A DNA stretch of 64,000 nt, from NCBI GenBank assembly GCA_003166955.1, contig PMUI01000086.1:1-64000 (forward strand), read 5' to 3'. Position 1 is the stretch's first letter, and every line of letters begins with the position of its first letter. The position numbers and the translations under genes were made by a program. Positions 51,852-60,740 of the stretch are shown here, one piece after another. Source of the DNA: Acidobacterium sp. (lineage in GTDB: Bacteria; Acidobacteriota; Terriglobia; Terriglobales; Acidobacteriaceae). The notes below the pieces were generated by a model. The model had not been told where the DNA came from, made no database searches, and saw nothing but the letters and a program-made list of their open reading frames with translations.

Positions 51852-52550
51852 ATGAAATTCGGCGTTCTTGTCTTTCCCGGATCGAACTGCGACCACGACA
51901 CTTATAACGTTGTGGAGACGCTCGCGCATCAGCCCGTGACGTTTTTGTGGCACGATTCGCCTTCCCTTGAAAACTGCGACGCGATTCTGGTTCCTGGCGG
52001 GTTTGCGTATGGGGATTATCTGCGGACTGGCGCGATTGCGCGGTTTTCGCCGGTGATGCAGTCGGTGCGGAAATTCGCGGCCGATGGCGGGCTGGTGCTG
52101 GGAATTTGTAACGGGTTCCAGATCCTTTGCGAGGCGGGGTTGCTGCCGGGCGCGCTGATGCGGAATGCCGGGCTGAAGTACATCTGCAAACAGGTTCATC
52201 TGCGGACGGAGACGACGGATTCGCCGTTTACGCGGACGCTCGAGAAGGGTCAGGTGCTGAAGATTCCCATCGGGCACATGGAGGGGAATTATTTCTGTGA
52301 TGAGGCGACGCTGGCGGAATTGAAGAGTCAGGATCGGATCGTGTTCCGGTACGCGACGCCTGCGGGCACGGTGACTCGGGAGGCGAATCCGAATGGGTCG
52401 CTCGAAAACATCGCGGGCATCCTGAACGAGGGGCGGAATGTGCTGGGGATGATGCCGCATCCGGACCGGTCGAGCGAGGCCATGCTGGGTTCGACAGACG
52501 GATTTAGAATTTTCGAGTCGCTGGTGGGGGCGTTGGCCGAGCAAGCATGA
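51852..52550 (+). CDS. purQ: Phosphoribosylformylglycinamidine synthase, glutaminase subunit
   Basis: This 232-residue class I glutamine amidotransferase has [12 protein letters not shown] at the start, the nucleophile Cys86 in [10 protein letters not shown], and the His-Glu pair in [13 protein letters not shown] near residue 210. It supplies ammonia to PurL in purine synthesis (step FGAR to FGAM). No purL or purS is next to it, so the complex is assembled from distant genes. Its stop overlaps the next gene by 4 bp. Confidence 0.97.
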   Translation: MKFGVLVFPGSNCDHDTYNVVETLAHQPVTFLWHDSPSLENCDAILVPGGFAYGDYLRTGAIARFSPVMQSVRKFAADGGLVLGICNGFQILCEAGLLPGALMRNAGLKYICKQVHLRTETTDSPFTRTLEKGQVLKIPIGHMEGNYFCDEATLAELKSQDRIVFRYATPAGTVTREANPNGSLENIAGILNEGRNVLGMMPHPDRSSEAMLGSTDGFRIFESLVGALAEQA

Positions 52551-53341
52551 TCGACATCCATCACCATTTGTTGTTCGAAACGGACGACGGCCCCAAAGAT
52601 ATTGAGAGCTCCGTGGCGCAGGCGGAGGTGGCGATGGCCGACGGCATCACGCACATCGCGTGCACGCCGCATGCCAACGACACATTTGAGTTCAACCCTG
52701 AGAAGAACCGGGAGAAACTGGAGGCGATTCGCGCGCGGATGGGGGACGCGCTGACGCTGGGCCTCGGCTGTGACTTTCATCTTTCCTACGAGAACATCGA
52801 AGACGCGCTGAAACATCCGACGAAGTTCACCATCAATCAGGGGAAATACCTGCTGGTGGAGTTTGCGGAGTTCATGATTCCGCAGAGCATCGGCGATACG
52901 TTTTACGAATTCACGGTGAAGGGAATAAGGCCGATCATCACGCATCCGGAGCGGAATCCGATCCTGCAGAAGGAACACCAGAAGATGGCGGAGTGGATGC
53001 GTTCGGGTTGTTTGGTGCAGATCACGGCTTCGTCGCTGGTGGGACGGTTCGGCAAGCGGGCGCAGGTGCTGGCGTGGGATCTGCTGGAGAAGAACTGGGT
53101 GCACTTTATCGCGACGGACGCGCACAACCTGGAGGGGCGGCGACCGGCGATGCGGCCGGCGTACGAGATGCTGGCAAAGAAATACGGCGAGGGGACAGCG
53201 GCGCGGTTGTGCACGGAGAATCCGCGGGCGGCGTTCGAGAACCGGCCGCTGGGACCGCAGCCGGAGCCGGAGGGGGTTTACGTCTACGAAGACGAGCCAT
53301 CGAGGAAGCGTGGGCTGATGGGGAAGCTGTTCGGGAAGTAG
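52547..53341 (+). CDS. CpsB/YwqE-type PHP-family tyrosine phosphatase
   Basis: This 264-residue PHP-fold metallohydrolase shows the metal motifs in order: DIHHHLL (about 3-9), TPHAND (about 40), [17 protein letters not shown] (about 125) and ATDAHN (about 190). This set matches manganese-dependent CpsB/YwqE phosphatases that dephosphorylate the tyrosine kinase controlling exopolysaccharide export. No matching kinase gene is in the window, but envelope-polysaccharide genes lie 3-10 kb downstream. It is translationally coupled to purQ by a 4-bp overlap, an unexpected pairing. Confidence 0.9.
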   Translation: MIDIHHHLLFETDDGPKDIESSVAQAEVAMADGITHIACTPHANDTFEFNPEKNREKLEAIRARMGDALTLGLGCDFHLSYENIEDALKHPTKFTINQGKYLLVEFAEFMIPQSIGDTFYEFTVKGIRPIITHPERNPILQKEHQKMAEWMRSGCLVQITASSLVGRFGKRAQVLAWDLLEKNWVHFIATDAHNLEGRRPAMRPAYEMLAKKYGEGTAARLCTENPRAAFENRPLGPQPEPEGVYVYEDEPSRKRGLMGKLFGK

Positions 53342-53442
53342 GGGACGACCGACAGCGTTCTGCGTTCAGCGTTCGGAATGGCCACCCGGCCTATCCTTCA
53401 TGCCGACTCGGCTTATCCTCCGCCCGTAGTTCGCTTTCTTAG

Positions 53443-53605
53443 GGAACCTCTGATTTAGTGGCGAACCATCCCTCAGCGGCTAAAGCCAACCTGATATTAC
53501 AGTTCTTAGGGCAGAGCTGAAGCTGTGCCCCTTCAAAACTGGCGAGTTTTTCCCACAGGCTGTGAAGGCGTGCCCCTTCAAGACCGAGACTTAATCAGAG
53601 GTTCC
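53443..53605. mobile_element. MITE-like element with TTAG target duplication
   Basis: The 163-bp element starts GGAACCTCTGATTTAG (53443-53458) and ends with the inverted sequence, GGAACCTCTGATTAAG on the other strand (53605 to 53590), 15 of 16 matching. It is flanked on both sides by TTAG (53439-53442 and 53606-53609), a 4-bp target duplication of the YTAR type known for IS5-family elements. The inside contains GGCTAAAGCC and two GTGCCCCTTCAA-type modules. It has no coding capacity. It is inserted at the stop codon of the hemerythrin gene. Confidence 0.75.
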
Positions 53606-54046
53606 TTAGCGGAGGCCGTGATTATTCAGATGGTCTGAGTATTTCTTGTCGGACTTCTGGATGTGGTCGACGAGCCACTGCTGGAGAAAATTCAGGACAG
53701 CGACGATGTTGGGCTTGCGGCCTTCGATCAGGTCGGTTTTGTATTTCTCGACGTCGGCCATCAGCTTATTGTGCTGGGACTGGTGCGGGGCGAAGTCGGG
53801 ATAGCCGGTCTGGCGCATGGCGACTTCTTCCTGGAGGAAATGGGTGCGGGTGTAGACGGCGAGCTGGCCGACGACGTCGCGGATGACATCGTCGCCCTTG
53901 CCGACGACGTCGCGGATGACATCGTCGCCCTTGCCGACGCGCATGGCATCGGCTAGTTCGTTGATGATCTCAAAGAGCTTCTTGTGTTGCGCGTCGAACT
54001 GGTGAACGTGAACGCTATAGGACTCATTCCACGCAAAAGTGGACAT
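53606..54046 (-). CDS. Bacteriohemerythrin with internal duplication
   Basis: This 146-residue di-iron oxygen-binding protein has all expected ligands: His21 (DAQHKKL), His69 and Glu73 (THFLQEE), His88 and His92 (PHQSQH), His128 and Asp133 (DHIQKSD). In the helix between His21 and His69 the segment GKGDDVIRDVV occurs twice in a row (residues 38-48 and 49-59), from an exact 33-bp tandem duplication. Its stop codon TAA lies in the target duplication of the MITE-like element. It probably senses or carries O2 in the cytoplasm. Confidence 0.92.
   Translation of the reverse strand: MSTFAWNESYSVHVHQFDAQHKKLFEIINELADAMRVGKGDDVIRDVVGKGDDVIRDVVGQLAVYTRTHFLQEEVAMRQTGYPDFAPHQSQHNKLMADVEKYKTDLIEGRKPNIVAVLNFLQQWLVDHIQKSDKKYSDHLNNHGLR
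53870..53935. repeat. Exact 33-bp tandem duplication inside hemerythrin gene
   Basis: Two identical 33-bp copies, 53870-53902 and 53903-53935, with no differences. The unit encodes 11 residues, so frame and roughly three helical turns are kept. Perfect identity implies a recent event or active length variation. Confidence 0.9.
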
Positions 54047-54141
54047 TGCTTATCTCCCGAACCGCGGCTCACAGATACTTATCGGCAAACGGAGGGGGAA
54101 GATGAGGGAAGCCAGTAGCTGGGTGGCCGGTAGGTGAGTGG

Positions 54142-54885
54142 CTAGAGGCCGAGGCCGCCGTCGACGGAGAGAATCTGGCCGGTGATGAAATGGGGACCGG
54201 TGGCGAAGAAGAGGACGGCGGCGGCGACGTCGGCCGCGGAGCCGTTGCGCTTCATGGGCGTGCGGCGGGCGAAGTGCTCGAACTCGGGGTCGACTTCGCC
54301 GTTGACGATCATGCCGGGCGCGACGCAGTTGACGCTGATCTCGGGCGCCCAGGCTTTGGACATGGTGCGGGTGAGCATGTGAAGGGCGGCTTTGGAGGTG
54401 CAGTAGTGGGCGTGCGTGGGCCAGGGGTGCAGTCCGCCGAGGGAACCGATGTTGACGATGCGGCCGCGCGCGGCTTTCAAATGCGGATAGGCGGCCTGCG
54501 CGGTGAGGAAGGGGGCGCGGGTGTTGGTTTCGAACATCGCGTCCCACTGCTCGACGGTGAGGGCTTCGAGGGCGGCGGTTTCGTAGCGGCCGGCATTGTT
54601 GACGAGGATGTCGAGGCGCGAGAAGCGGGCGATGGCGGCGTCGACGGCGGCGCGGATCTGAGCGGGGTCGCGGAGCTCGGCGCGGAATGCGGCAGCCTCG
54701 ACGCCAAGAGCCTCGAGGTCGGCGACGGTTTGCTGCGCTTCGGGTTCTGAGTCGCGCCAGGTAATGGCGACGGACGCGCCGGCTTCCGCCAGAACGAGAG
54801 CGATGGTGCGCCCGATGCGTTTAGCCGCGCCGGTGACGAACGCAATCTTCCCCTGTAATGGGCCGTGCAGTGGGCGCGGATGCAT
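54142..54885 (-). CDS. Short-chain dehydrogenase/reductase
   Basis: This 247-residue SDR has the NAD(P)-binding motif FVTGAAKRIGRTIA (about 15-28; the KRIG form is typical of pteridine-reductase-like members and favours NADPH), ILVNNAG (about 92-98), catalytic Ser in NIGSLGG (about 146) and Tyr-x3-Lys in YCTSK (about 160-164), then NCVAPGMI and ITGQILSVDGGL. It likely reduces a small carbonyl or pterin substrate, which cannot be specified. It stands alone on the minus strand next to a lipoprotein gene in the opposite direction. Confidence 0.93.
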   Translation of the reverse strand: MHPRPLHGPLQGKIAFVTGAAKRIGRTIALVLAEAGASVAITWRDSEPEAQQTVADLEALGVEAAAFRAELRDPAQIRAAVDAAIARFSRLDILVNNAGRYETAALEALTVEQWDAMFETNTRAPFLTAQAAYPHLKAARGRIVNIGSLGGLHPWPTHAHYCTSKAALHMLTRTMSKAWAPEISVNCVAPGMIVNGEVDPEFEHFARRTPMKRNGSAADVAAAVLFFATGPHFITGQILSVDGGLGL

Positions 54886-54987
54886 GGCCCGATTCTAAAT
54901 CCTTGGCTGCAGGCAACCTCATTTAGCAGAATGCAACCGGCGCGCGAGGCGAGGACATCCTACAATAAGAGCAAAGGACCTCCCTCC

Positions 54988-55662
54988 ATGTTCAGGCCCA
55001 CGCTGTTCGGAGCCATCGCCGCAGGCTGTGCGCTGGCGATGTGCGCGGGCTGCGCCGGAACGGGCGCGGCCGGTAAGGCGAAACTGAAGACAGCGGCCAT
55101 TGCGCCGGACGATGTGGCGCTGCACCCCAATCCCAACGCACCTTATATGTTGCCGGGCAGCGAGATGCCGCACCTGATTGCGCGGGCGACGGCGACAGAG
55201 GCGCAGAATGCAGGGCTTTGCGATCCTGGCGTGCTGTCGGTGGAGGAGATCGCGGGCGACGTGAACGGCGTTTTCCGGTCGGTGAAGCTGGCGTTCATGA
55301 ATCGCGGGCCGGCACCGTGCCGGTTGGGAGGCTATCCGAGTATCGCGCTGCTGAATCCGGAAGGGGAGAACATCGGCAGCGTCGCCATCGAGAAGGTTAG
55401 CTCGGAGGCGGTGACGGCGGAGCTGTCGAGCGCGCACCTTGCCGCGGCAAGCAGCGGACCGGCGCCTACGGTGACGCTGATGCCGCACGCGGTGGCGGCG
55501 TTCCAGGTGGTGTGGACGACGGGCGCGGAGTGCTCGCGGGTTGCGCGGATTCTGGTGACGGCGCCGGGCACGAGGCGGGCGTTCTCGATTACGCAGCCGA
55601 TGCGGATTTGCCCTGGGAAAATCCAGGTGACGGAGCTGCGGCTGGACGAGGGGAACGTCTGA
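54988..55662 (+). CDS. Lipoprotein with DUF4232-like domain
   Basis: This 224-residue protein starts at an ATG (AGGA upstream) with a signal peptide and lipobox LAMCAGCAG (Cys about 22). The mature domain (about 70-215) reads LCDPGVLSVEEIAGDVNGVFRSVKLAFMNRGPAPCRLGGYPSIALLN, the pattern of DUF4232-type beta-sandwich domains with two Cys that may pair. Such proteins are membrane-anchored and exposed to the periplasm; function is unknown. It is transcribed away from the SDR gene. Confidence 0.78.
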   Translation: MFRPTLFGAIAAGCALAMCAGCAGTGAAGKAKLKTAAIAPDDVALHPNPNAPYMLPGSEMPHLIARATATEAQNAGLCDPGVLSVEEIAGDVNGVFRSVKLAFMNRGPAPCRLGGYPSIALLNPEGENIGSVAIEKVSSEAVTAELSSAHLAAASSGPAPTVTLMPHAVAAFQVVWTTGAECSRVARILVTAPGTRRAFSITQPMRICPGKIQVTELRLDEGNV

Positions 55663-55664
55663 GA

Positions 55665-55764
55665 GCAGGCAACAGGCAACAGGGAATAGGCAACAGCCGC
55701 CGTTCAGCCCGTTCGAGAGGCCCACTTGCGTGGACTCGCTCAGGGTGGGCTGTTCGGTGCTCAC
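55665..55764 (+). repeat. Mixed intergenic repeats (GCAACAGG tandem and CTCAGGG type)
   Basis: AGCAGGCAACAGGCAACAGGGAATAGGCAACAG (55665-55692) is a short tandem array akin to the CCCTACTGCC spacers of the structured arrays. It is followed by CCGTTCAGCCCGTTCGAG, a small hairpin and CTCGCTCAGGGTGGGCTGTTCGG, a copy of the family at 32633 and 39718. The right edge touches the stop of the next gene. Confidence 0.65.
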
Positions 55765-57140
55765 GCCGGATGACGTTTTGGCGAAGATGGTTTGTGGGCG
55801 AGGGCGACGCCGGCTAATGCGATCAGGGGCGGGAAGCATTCGAGGGTGTAGCGCGGCTCCGGGGCTTCCAGGGTGGCGAGCAGCGCGCAGCGCAGCAGCA
55901 CGAAGGCGAGGATGACGCCGGAGAGGCGCGGGCGCTTCAGGAATCCGATGAGCGCGAGGATGAGGTAAGCCAGGTTCAGCGCCGCGTATCCAAACGCGAA
56001 CGCGGTCTCGCTGTGATGGCGGCGGTATTGCCACCAGCGCAATTCAATCCAGAGCATCTCGGTGCGGGGGCGGAGCCCCATGTCAGCAACCCGCGCCAGG
56101 GGCAGCGCGACGTAATAGCGGAAGGGATGAGCGCGGATGCGCTCGGCGGCGAGGGCGGCGAAGCGCGCGTCGATCTGTGGTGTCAGGGTGGTGACGCGGT
56201 TGTAGTCGTCGATGAGGTCGCGAGTCTCGACGTATTGCGCGGGTGAATCGAAGGCGCGGGCGGGCAGGTGCGCGAGGTCGATGACGTCGGAGTTTTCGTT
56301 CCAGTAGACCTCCCAGGTGCAGGCGAAATCGACGCAGACGGTTTTGGTCCAGCGATTGAATCCGGGGTCGGTGGTGTATCCGGGGTCGACGGCATATCGG
56401 GGCGCGAGCGGCTGAAAGACGTGGAAGGTGCGCGCGTTGCGGAGGGTCCAGGGGATGAAGGGCAGGATGGAGAGGAGTCCGCAGAGGAGCGCCCAGCGGA
56501 TCATGGGTGCGGCGGGCTTGATTCCAACAGCGGGGCGACGCGATCCATAGAAGACGAGGGCGGGGCAGAGGGCGACGGCGACCAGTGCGCCGTCGGGGCG
56601 CAGCAGTGTGGCGTAACTCCACGCGGCGGCCAGGGTGAGTGCCCACGGCCAGCGCGGCGAGGCGAGGAAGCGATCGAATGCGTAGAAGGCGAGGGCGGTG
56701 GAGAAGAGTTCCAGCGTTTCTGTAAGGGGAGTGGCGGCGTAGTTGGCGGTGAAGGGGCACAGCACGGCGAGCCAGAGCGCCCACCAGCCGGCGCGTGGAC
56801 TCCAGATGCGACACGCGAGGGCGGCGATAAGGAGACAGGTGGCGAGATCGATGGCGATCTGGGCGAGCATGACGGCGTGGTAGTGCTCCATGCCGAAGAG
56901 GGTGAAGCAGAGTATCAAAAAGAGTGGGTAGCCGGGCAGGCGTATCAGGGTTGGGTCAATGCTCGTGCCGTTGGATATGCCGTACACGCCGTGGAGCATC
57001 CAGTTCTTCGCAATGCCGCCGTAGATGAGGGGGTCGCCGTCGACTTCGGGGTAGGCGTGGATGAACCAGAGGCGCAGGGCGGCTCCGGCGGCGAGGGCGA
57101 GCAGCAGGAGCCACCATTTTCTGAAGGCTGCGGAAGGCAT
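55761..57140 (-). CDS. GT39/PMT-type membrane glycosyltransferase
   Basis: This 459-residue polytopic protein has about 11 membrane helices. The first loop contains GDPLIYGGIAKNWMLHGVYG, with the Asp expected for catalysis in the GT39/ArnT (GT-C) fold, then GTSIDPTLIRLPGYPLFL. It is clearly related to the gene at 62185, which has the same block GIDPTLIRLPGYPLFL and a similar C-terminal periplasmic part. It likely transfers a sugar from a polyprenyl-phosphate donor in the inner membrane. It is divergent from the synthase gene at 57236; a short AGTAGCGAGTAGC tandem repeat lies between them at 57155-57180. Confidence 0.82.
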   Translation of the reverse strand: MPSAAFRKWWLLLLALAAGAALRLWFIHAYPEVDGDPLIYGGIAKNWMLHGVYGISNGTSIDPTLIRLPGYPLFLILCFTLFGMEHYHAVMLAQIAIDLATCLLIAALACRIWSPRAGWWALWLAVLCPFTANYAATPLTETLELFSTALAFYAFDRFLASPRWPWALTLAAAWSYATLLRPDGALVAVALCPALVFYGSRRPAVGIKPAAPMIRWALLCGLLSILPFIPWTLRNARTFHVFQPLAPRYAVDPGYTTDPGFNRWTKTVCVDFACTWEVYWNENSDVIDLAHLPARAFDSPAQYVETRDLIDDYNRVTTLTPQIDARFAALAAERIRAHPFRYYVALPLARVADMGLRPRTEMLWIELRWWQYRRHHSETAFAFGYAALNLAYLILALIGFLKRPRLSGVILAFVLLRCALLATLEAPEPRYTLECFPPLIALAGVALAHKPSSPKRHPA

Positions 57141-57235
57141 TGGGGATATTAGAACAGCCAGTAGCGAGTAGCGAGTAGCTGGTGGCTGTCCGCGATTGAG
57201 CGAGTCGGCAATATCGTAGGATTGAATGAGCCATC

Positions 57236-60200
57236 ATGAAGCAGGTTTTTTTTGATCCGCGGCAACGACGCCACAAGATATTCCGGCGGCTCAGCGATGT
57301 ATCGATCGTATTGCTGACTGTAGTGGGCGCTGTGTTCGTGTTCAGCGTGCTGTCGAAGCAAACGCTGCCCGAGTTGCTGCTGCCGGCTCAGAAGCGCAAC
57401 GTGAAAGCGCTGAAGGAACGGCAGCCGGAGCTGGCGAAGAAGGCGGCGGCGCGGCCGGCGCGGCGCAAGACGCAGCTGCATGCTTCCGAAGTGGTGCTGA
57501 ACCAGGATGAGGGGCTGCGGGCGGCGTTTTACGAGAACGACGAGGCCAGCTACTCGATCCTGAAGGCGCACATTCACCAGATCGACATGCTGTTTCCGGA
57601 CTGGCTGCACGTGGTTGCGGCGGACGGAAACCTGGTGGGCGCGACCCCGATGTTCCCGGTGCATTTTTACAGCGTGGTGGATGCGGCGGGGGTTCACGGC
57701 GTCGATCCACAGAACCGGGTGAAGACGACCATCGAGGCGGGGAAGGAAGACACCGAGGTCTTCCCGATGCTGAACGACTACAACACGCTCAGCCAGGAGT
57801 GGAACGGGGACGCGATCGGGAAGATGCTGGAGAATCCCGCGGCGCGAGAGCGGCTGCATGTGCAGCTGGACAGATTTCTGTATGCGAACCCGGAGTACAA
57901 AGGAATTTGCCTCGACTTCGAGATGGTTCCCGACGAGGACGAGAAGCTCTACGCGGACTGGATCGCGGAGGTGCACAACGATTTTCACGGGAAGAACCTG
58001 CGGATTTACGTGAACGTGCAGGCGGGAGCGGACGATGAGACGATGCGGCGCCTGGCGGAGGCCAGCGACGGCATCATCCTGATGAACTACGACGAGCACG
58101 AGGAGACGAGCGATCCAGGACCGGTGGCCAGCGAGCCCTGGTTTGAGGACAATCTCCGGCGCGTGCTGAAGCTGGTGCCGAAAGAGAAGATCATCTGCGG
58201 CATCGGCAACTACGGGTTCGACTGGGCCGTGACCATGCCGGAGAAAGGCAAAAAGCCGCGGGTGGTCGACGTGGATGACCTGTCGGTGCAGGACGCGTGG
58301 CAACGGGCGGCCGACGCGGATGCGCAGGTGGGGTTGCTGGGCGACGAGCTGAATCCTCATTTTGCTTATGACGACGAGGATGCCCATCTGCGGCATGAAG
58401 TGTGGTTCATGGACGGCGTGACGGCACTGAACGAACTGCGCGCCGGGCGGCAGATGGGGCTGCGGACGTTCGCGTTGTGGGTGCTGGGCAAAGAGGATCC
58501 GTCATTGTGGCAGGTTTGGGATCATCCGAGCGCTCCCAATGCGCCCGAGCTGCTGCGCAGTGTGCCGCCAGGCCAGAATGTGGACACGGAGGGTGAGGGA
58601 GACATTCTGCGCATCGTGGCGCGGCCGCAGACCGGCGAGCGCACGATCCAGATGGACGCGGACAATTTCACGGTGACCGACGAAACCATGGTGCGGCTGC
58701 CGCGCTCCTACATGATCCAGCAATACGGGTACGACCCGCACCGGCTGGCGCTGAGCTTCGACGACGGGCCCGATCCGGTGTGGACCCCGAAGATCCTCGA
58801 TGTGCTGAAGAAGTACAACGTGAAGGCTACGTTCCTGGTGATCGGGGAGGACGCCCAGAAGGACATCGGGCTGCTGAAGCGCTATGTTCGCGAGGGCCAC
58901 GAGATCGGCAATCACACCTTTACGCATCCGGATATCAGCGAAATCTCCTCGCGGCAGCTGGAGCTGGAACTGAACTGGAGCGAGCGGCTGTATGCGGCGG
59001 AGCTGGGGCTGCAGCCGCTGTATTTCAGGCCGCCGTATTCGATCGACCAGGAACCGGATACGAATGACGAAGCCGCGCCGGCGTACCGGATCCAGCAGAT
59101 GGGTTACACGATCATCGGCGACAAGATCGACACCGACGACTGGAGCGAGCACCCGCCCAAATCGCCGCAGGAGATCACGGCGAGCGTTCTGCAACAGCTG
59201 GACGAAATGAAGGCGCACCCGTGGATGCGGGGCAGCATCATCCTGCTGCACGACGGTGGGGGAAACCGCGCGCCCACAGTAGCCGCGCTCCCGCTGCTGA
59301 TTACGACGCTGCGGGCGAAGGGCTACGAGATTGTGCCGGTGTCGCAGCTGATGGGCAGGACTACGGCGGAAGTGATGCCGCCGATTGCGGCGTCGATGCG
59401 CTGGCAGGCGCGCATTGACTGGGTGGCGTTCTTCCTGTTTTCGTTTTTCGCAAATTTTGTCGTCTACGTTTTCTTCGTCGGCGACGTGCTGATGAGTTCG
59501 CGTCTGGTTTTGATCGGAGTCTTCGCAACCATCGACCGGATCCGTACGCGGCGGATTCCGCCCGGCGTCTATGAGCCGCGAGTCGCTGTGCTGATCCCCG
59601 CCTACAACGAAGACAAGGTGATCGTGCGGACCATTCGCTCCGTGCTGAAGTCGGATTACACGAACCTGCGGGTGATTGTGATCGACGATGGGTCGCTGGA
59701 TCGGACCTTTGACGTGGCGAAAGAGGCGTATCCGAAGGAGATCGAAGAGGGGCGGCTGCTGGTGCTGACCAAACCGAATGGAGGCAAGGCGGAAGCGCTG
59801 AATCAGGGGCTGGATCACGTGGAGGAGGAGGTCTATGTCGGCATCGACGCCGACACGGTGATCGCGCGCGACGCGGTTTCGAAGCTAGTACGGCATTTTG
59901 CGGACGAACAGGTGGGCGCGGTGGCAGGCAATGCCAAGGTCGGCAATCGCATCAACACGTGGACGCGCTGGCAGGCGCTGGAGTACATCACGAGCCAGAA
60001 TTTTGAGCGGCGCGCGATGGATCTGTTCAACGTGGTGACAGTGGTTCCGGGCGCGATTGGGGCGTGGCGGACCGCGGCGGTGAAGAAGGCGGGCGGCTAT
60101 CCCGTGAATACCGTGGCTGAGGATGCGGACCTGACGATGGGCCTGTTGGAAGAGCCGTACAAAGTGATCTACGACGATCGTGCGCTGGCGTTCACCGAGG

Positions 60201-60730
60201 CCCCGGCGACGGCGCGCAGCCTGATGCGGCAACGGTTCCGCTGGTCGTTTGGGATTTTGCAGGCGGTGTTCAAGCATCGCGCGGCGGCGAGGAAGAATCC
60301 GGCGATGGGATTCTTCGCGCTGCCGAATATTCTGGTGTTCCAGATTTTGCTGCCGCTGGTATCGCCGTTCATCGACATCATGTTCGCGTGGGGCGTGGTG
60401 CAGTACTTGATCGACAAGCACTACCATCCGGAGACGGCGAGCGCGAGCACGGTGGAGAAACTGCTGACGTATTTTCTGGCGTTTCTGGCGATCGATTTCC
60501 TGACGTCGCTGCTGGCGTTTTCGCTGGAGCCGCGGCATCCGGCGAACAAGGGCGACGGATGGCTGCTGTTCCATGTGTGGCTGCAGCGGTTCAGCTACCG
60601 GCAGATCTTCTCGATTGTGCTGTTCCGCACCCTGAAGCGCGCCCTGGAGGGGCGGCCGTTTAATTGGGAGAAGATTGAGCGGACGGCGCGGATGTCACGG
60701 CAGACGGAGAAGATTGCGGCTGGGCCGTAG
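57236..60730 (+). CDS. Three-domain GH18-like/polysaccharide deacetylase/GT2 synthase
   Basis: This 1164-residue protein has an N-terminal membrane helix (about 22-42), a GH18-type domain (about 80-420) with ICLDFEMV at about 222-229 in place of DxxDxDxE, a CE4 NodB deacetylase domain (about 495-690), a second membrane helix (about 725-755), a GT2 domain (about 780-1000) and three C-terminal helices. CE4 motifs: SFDDGPDP, NHTFTH, YFRPPYS, TDDWSEH and LLHDGG. GT2 motifs: PAYNED, DDGS, DAD, EDADLTM and QRFRW. All are intact. It resembles PgaC/chitin-synthase-type enzymes and probably makes, deacetylates and edits a beta-linked N-acetylglucosamine polymer. Confidence 0.92.
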   Translation: MKQVFFDPRQRRHKIFRRLSDVSIVLLTVVGAVFVFSVLSKQTLPELLLPAQKRNVKALKERQPELAKKAAARPARRKTQLHASEVVLNQDEGLRAAFYENDEASYSILKAHIHQIDMLFPDWLHVVAADGNLVGATPMFPVHFYSVVDAAGVHGVDPQNRVKTTIEAGKEDTEVFPMLNDYNTLSQEWNGDAIGKMLENPAARERLHVQLDRFLYANPEYKGICLDFEMVPDEDEKLYADWIAEVHNDFHGKNLRIYVNVQAGADDETMRRLAEASDGIILMNYDEHEETSDPGPVASEPWFEDNLRRVLKLVPKEKIICGIGNYGFDWAVTMPEKGKKPRVVDVDDLSVQDAWQRAADADAQVGLLGDELNPHFAYDDEDAHLRHEVWFMDGVTALNELRAGRQMGLRTFALWVLGKEDPSLWQVWDHPSAPNAPELLRSVPPGQNVDTEGEGDILRIVARPQTGERTIQMDADNFTVTDETMVRLPRSYMIQQYGYDPHRLALSFDDGPDPVWTPKILDVLKKYNVKATFLVIGEDAQKDIGLLKRYVREGHEIGNHTFTHPDISEISSRQLELELNWSERLYAAELGLQPLYFRPPYSIDQEPDTNDEAAPAYRIQQMGYTIIGDKIDTDDWSEHPPKSPQEITASVLQQLDEMKAHPWMRGSIILLHDGGGNRAPTVAALPLLITTLRAKGYEIVPVSQLMGRTTAEVMPPIAASMRWQARIDWVAFFLFSFFANFVVYVFFVGDVLMSSRLVLIGVFATIDRIRTRRIPPGVYEPRVAVLIPAYNEDKVIVRTIRSVLKSDYTNLRVIVIDDGSLDRTFDVAKEAYPKEIEEGRLLVLTKPNGGKAEALNQGLDHVEEEVYVGIDADTVIARDAVSKLVRHFADEQVGAVAGNAKVGNRINTWTRWQALEYITSQNFERRAMDLFNVVTVVPGAIGAWRTAAVKKAGGYPVNTVAEDADLTMGLLEEPYKVIYDDRALAFTEAPATARSLMRQRFRWSFGILQAVFKHRAAARKNPAMGFFALPNILVFQILLPLVSPFIDIMFAWGVVQYLIDKHYHPETASASTVEKLLTYFLAFLAIDFLTSLLAFSLEPRHPANKGDGWLLFHVWLQRFSYRQIFSIVLFRTLKRALEGRPFNWEKIERTARMSRQTEKIAAGP

Positions 60731-60740
60731 CGCTCTCACG

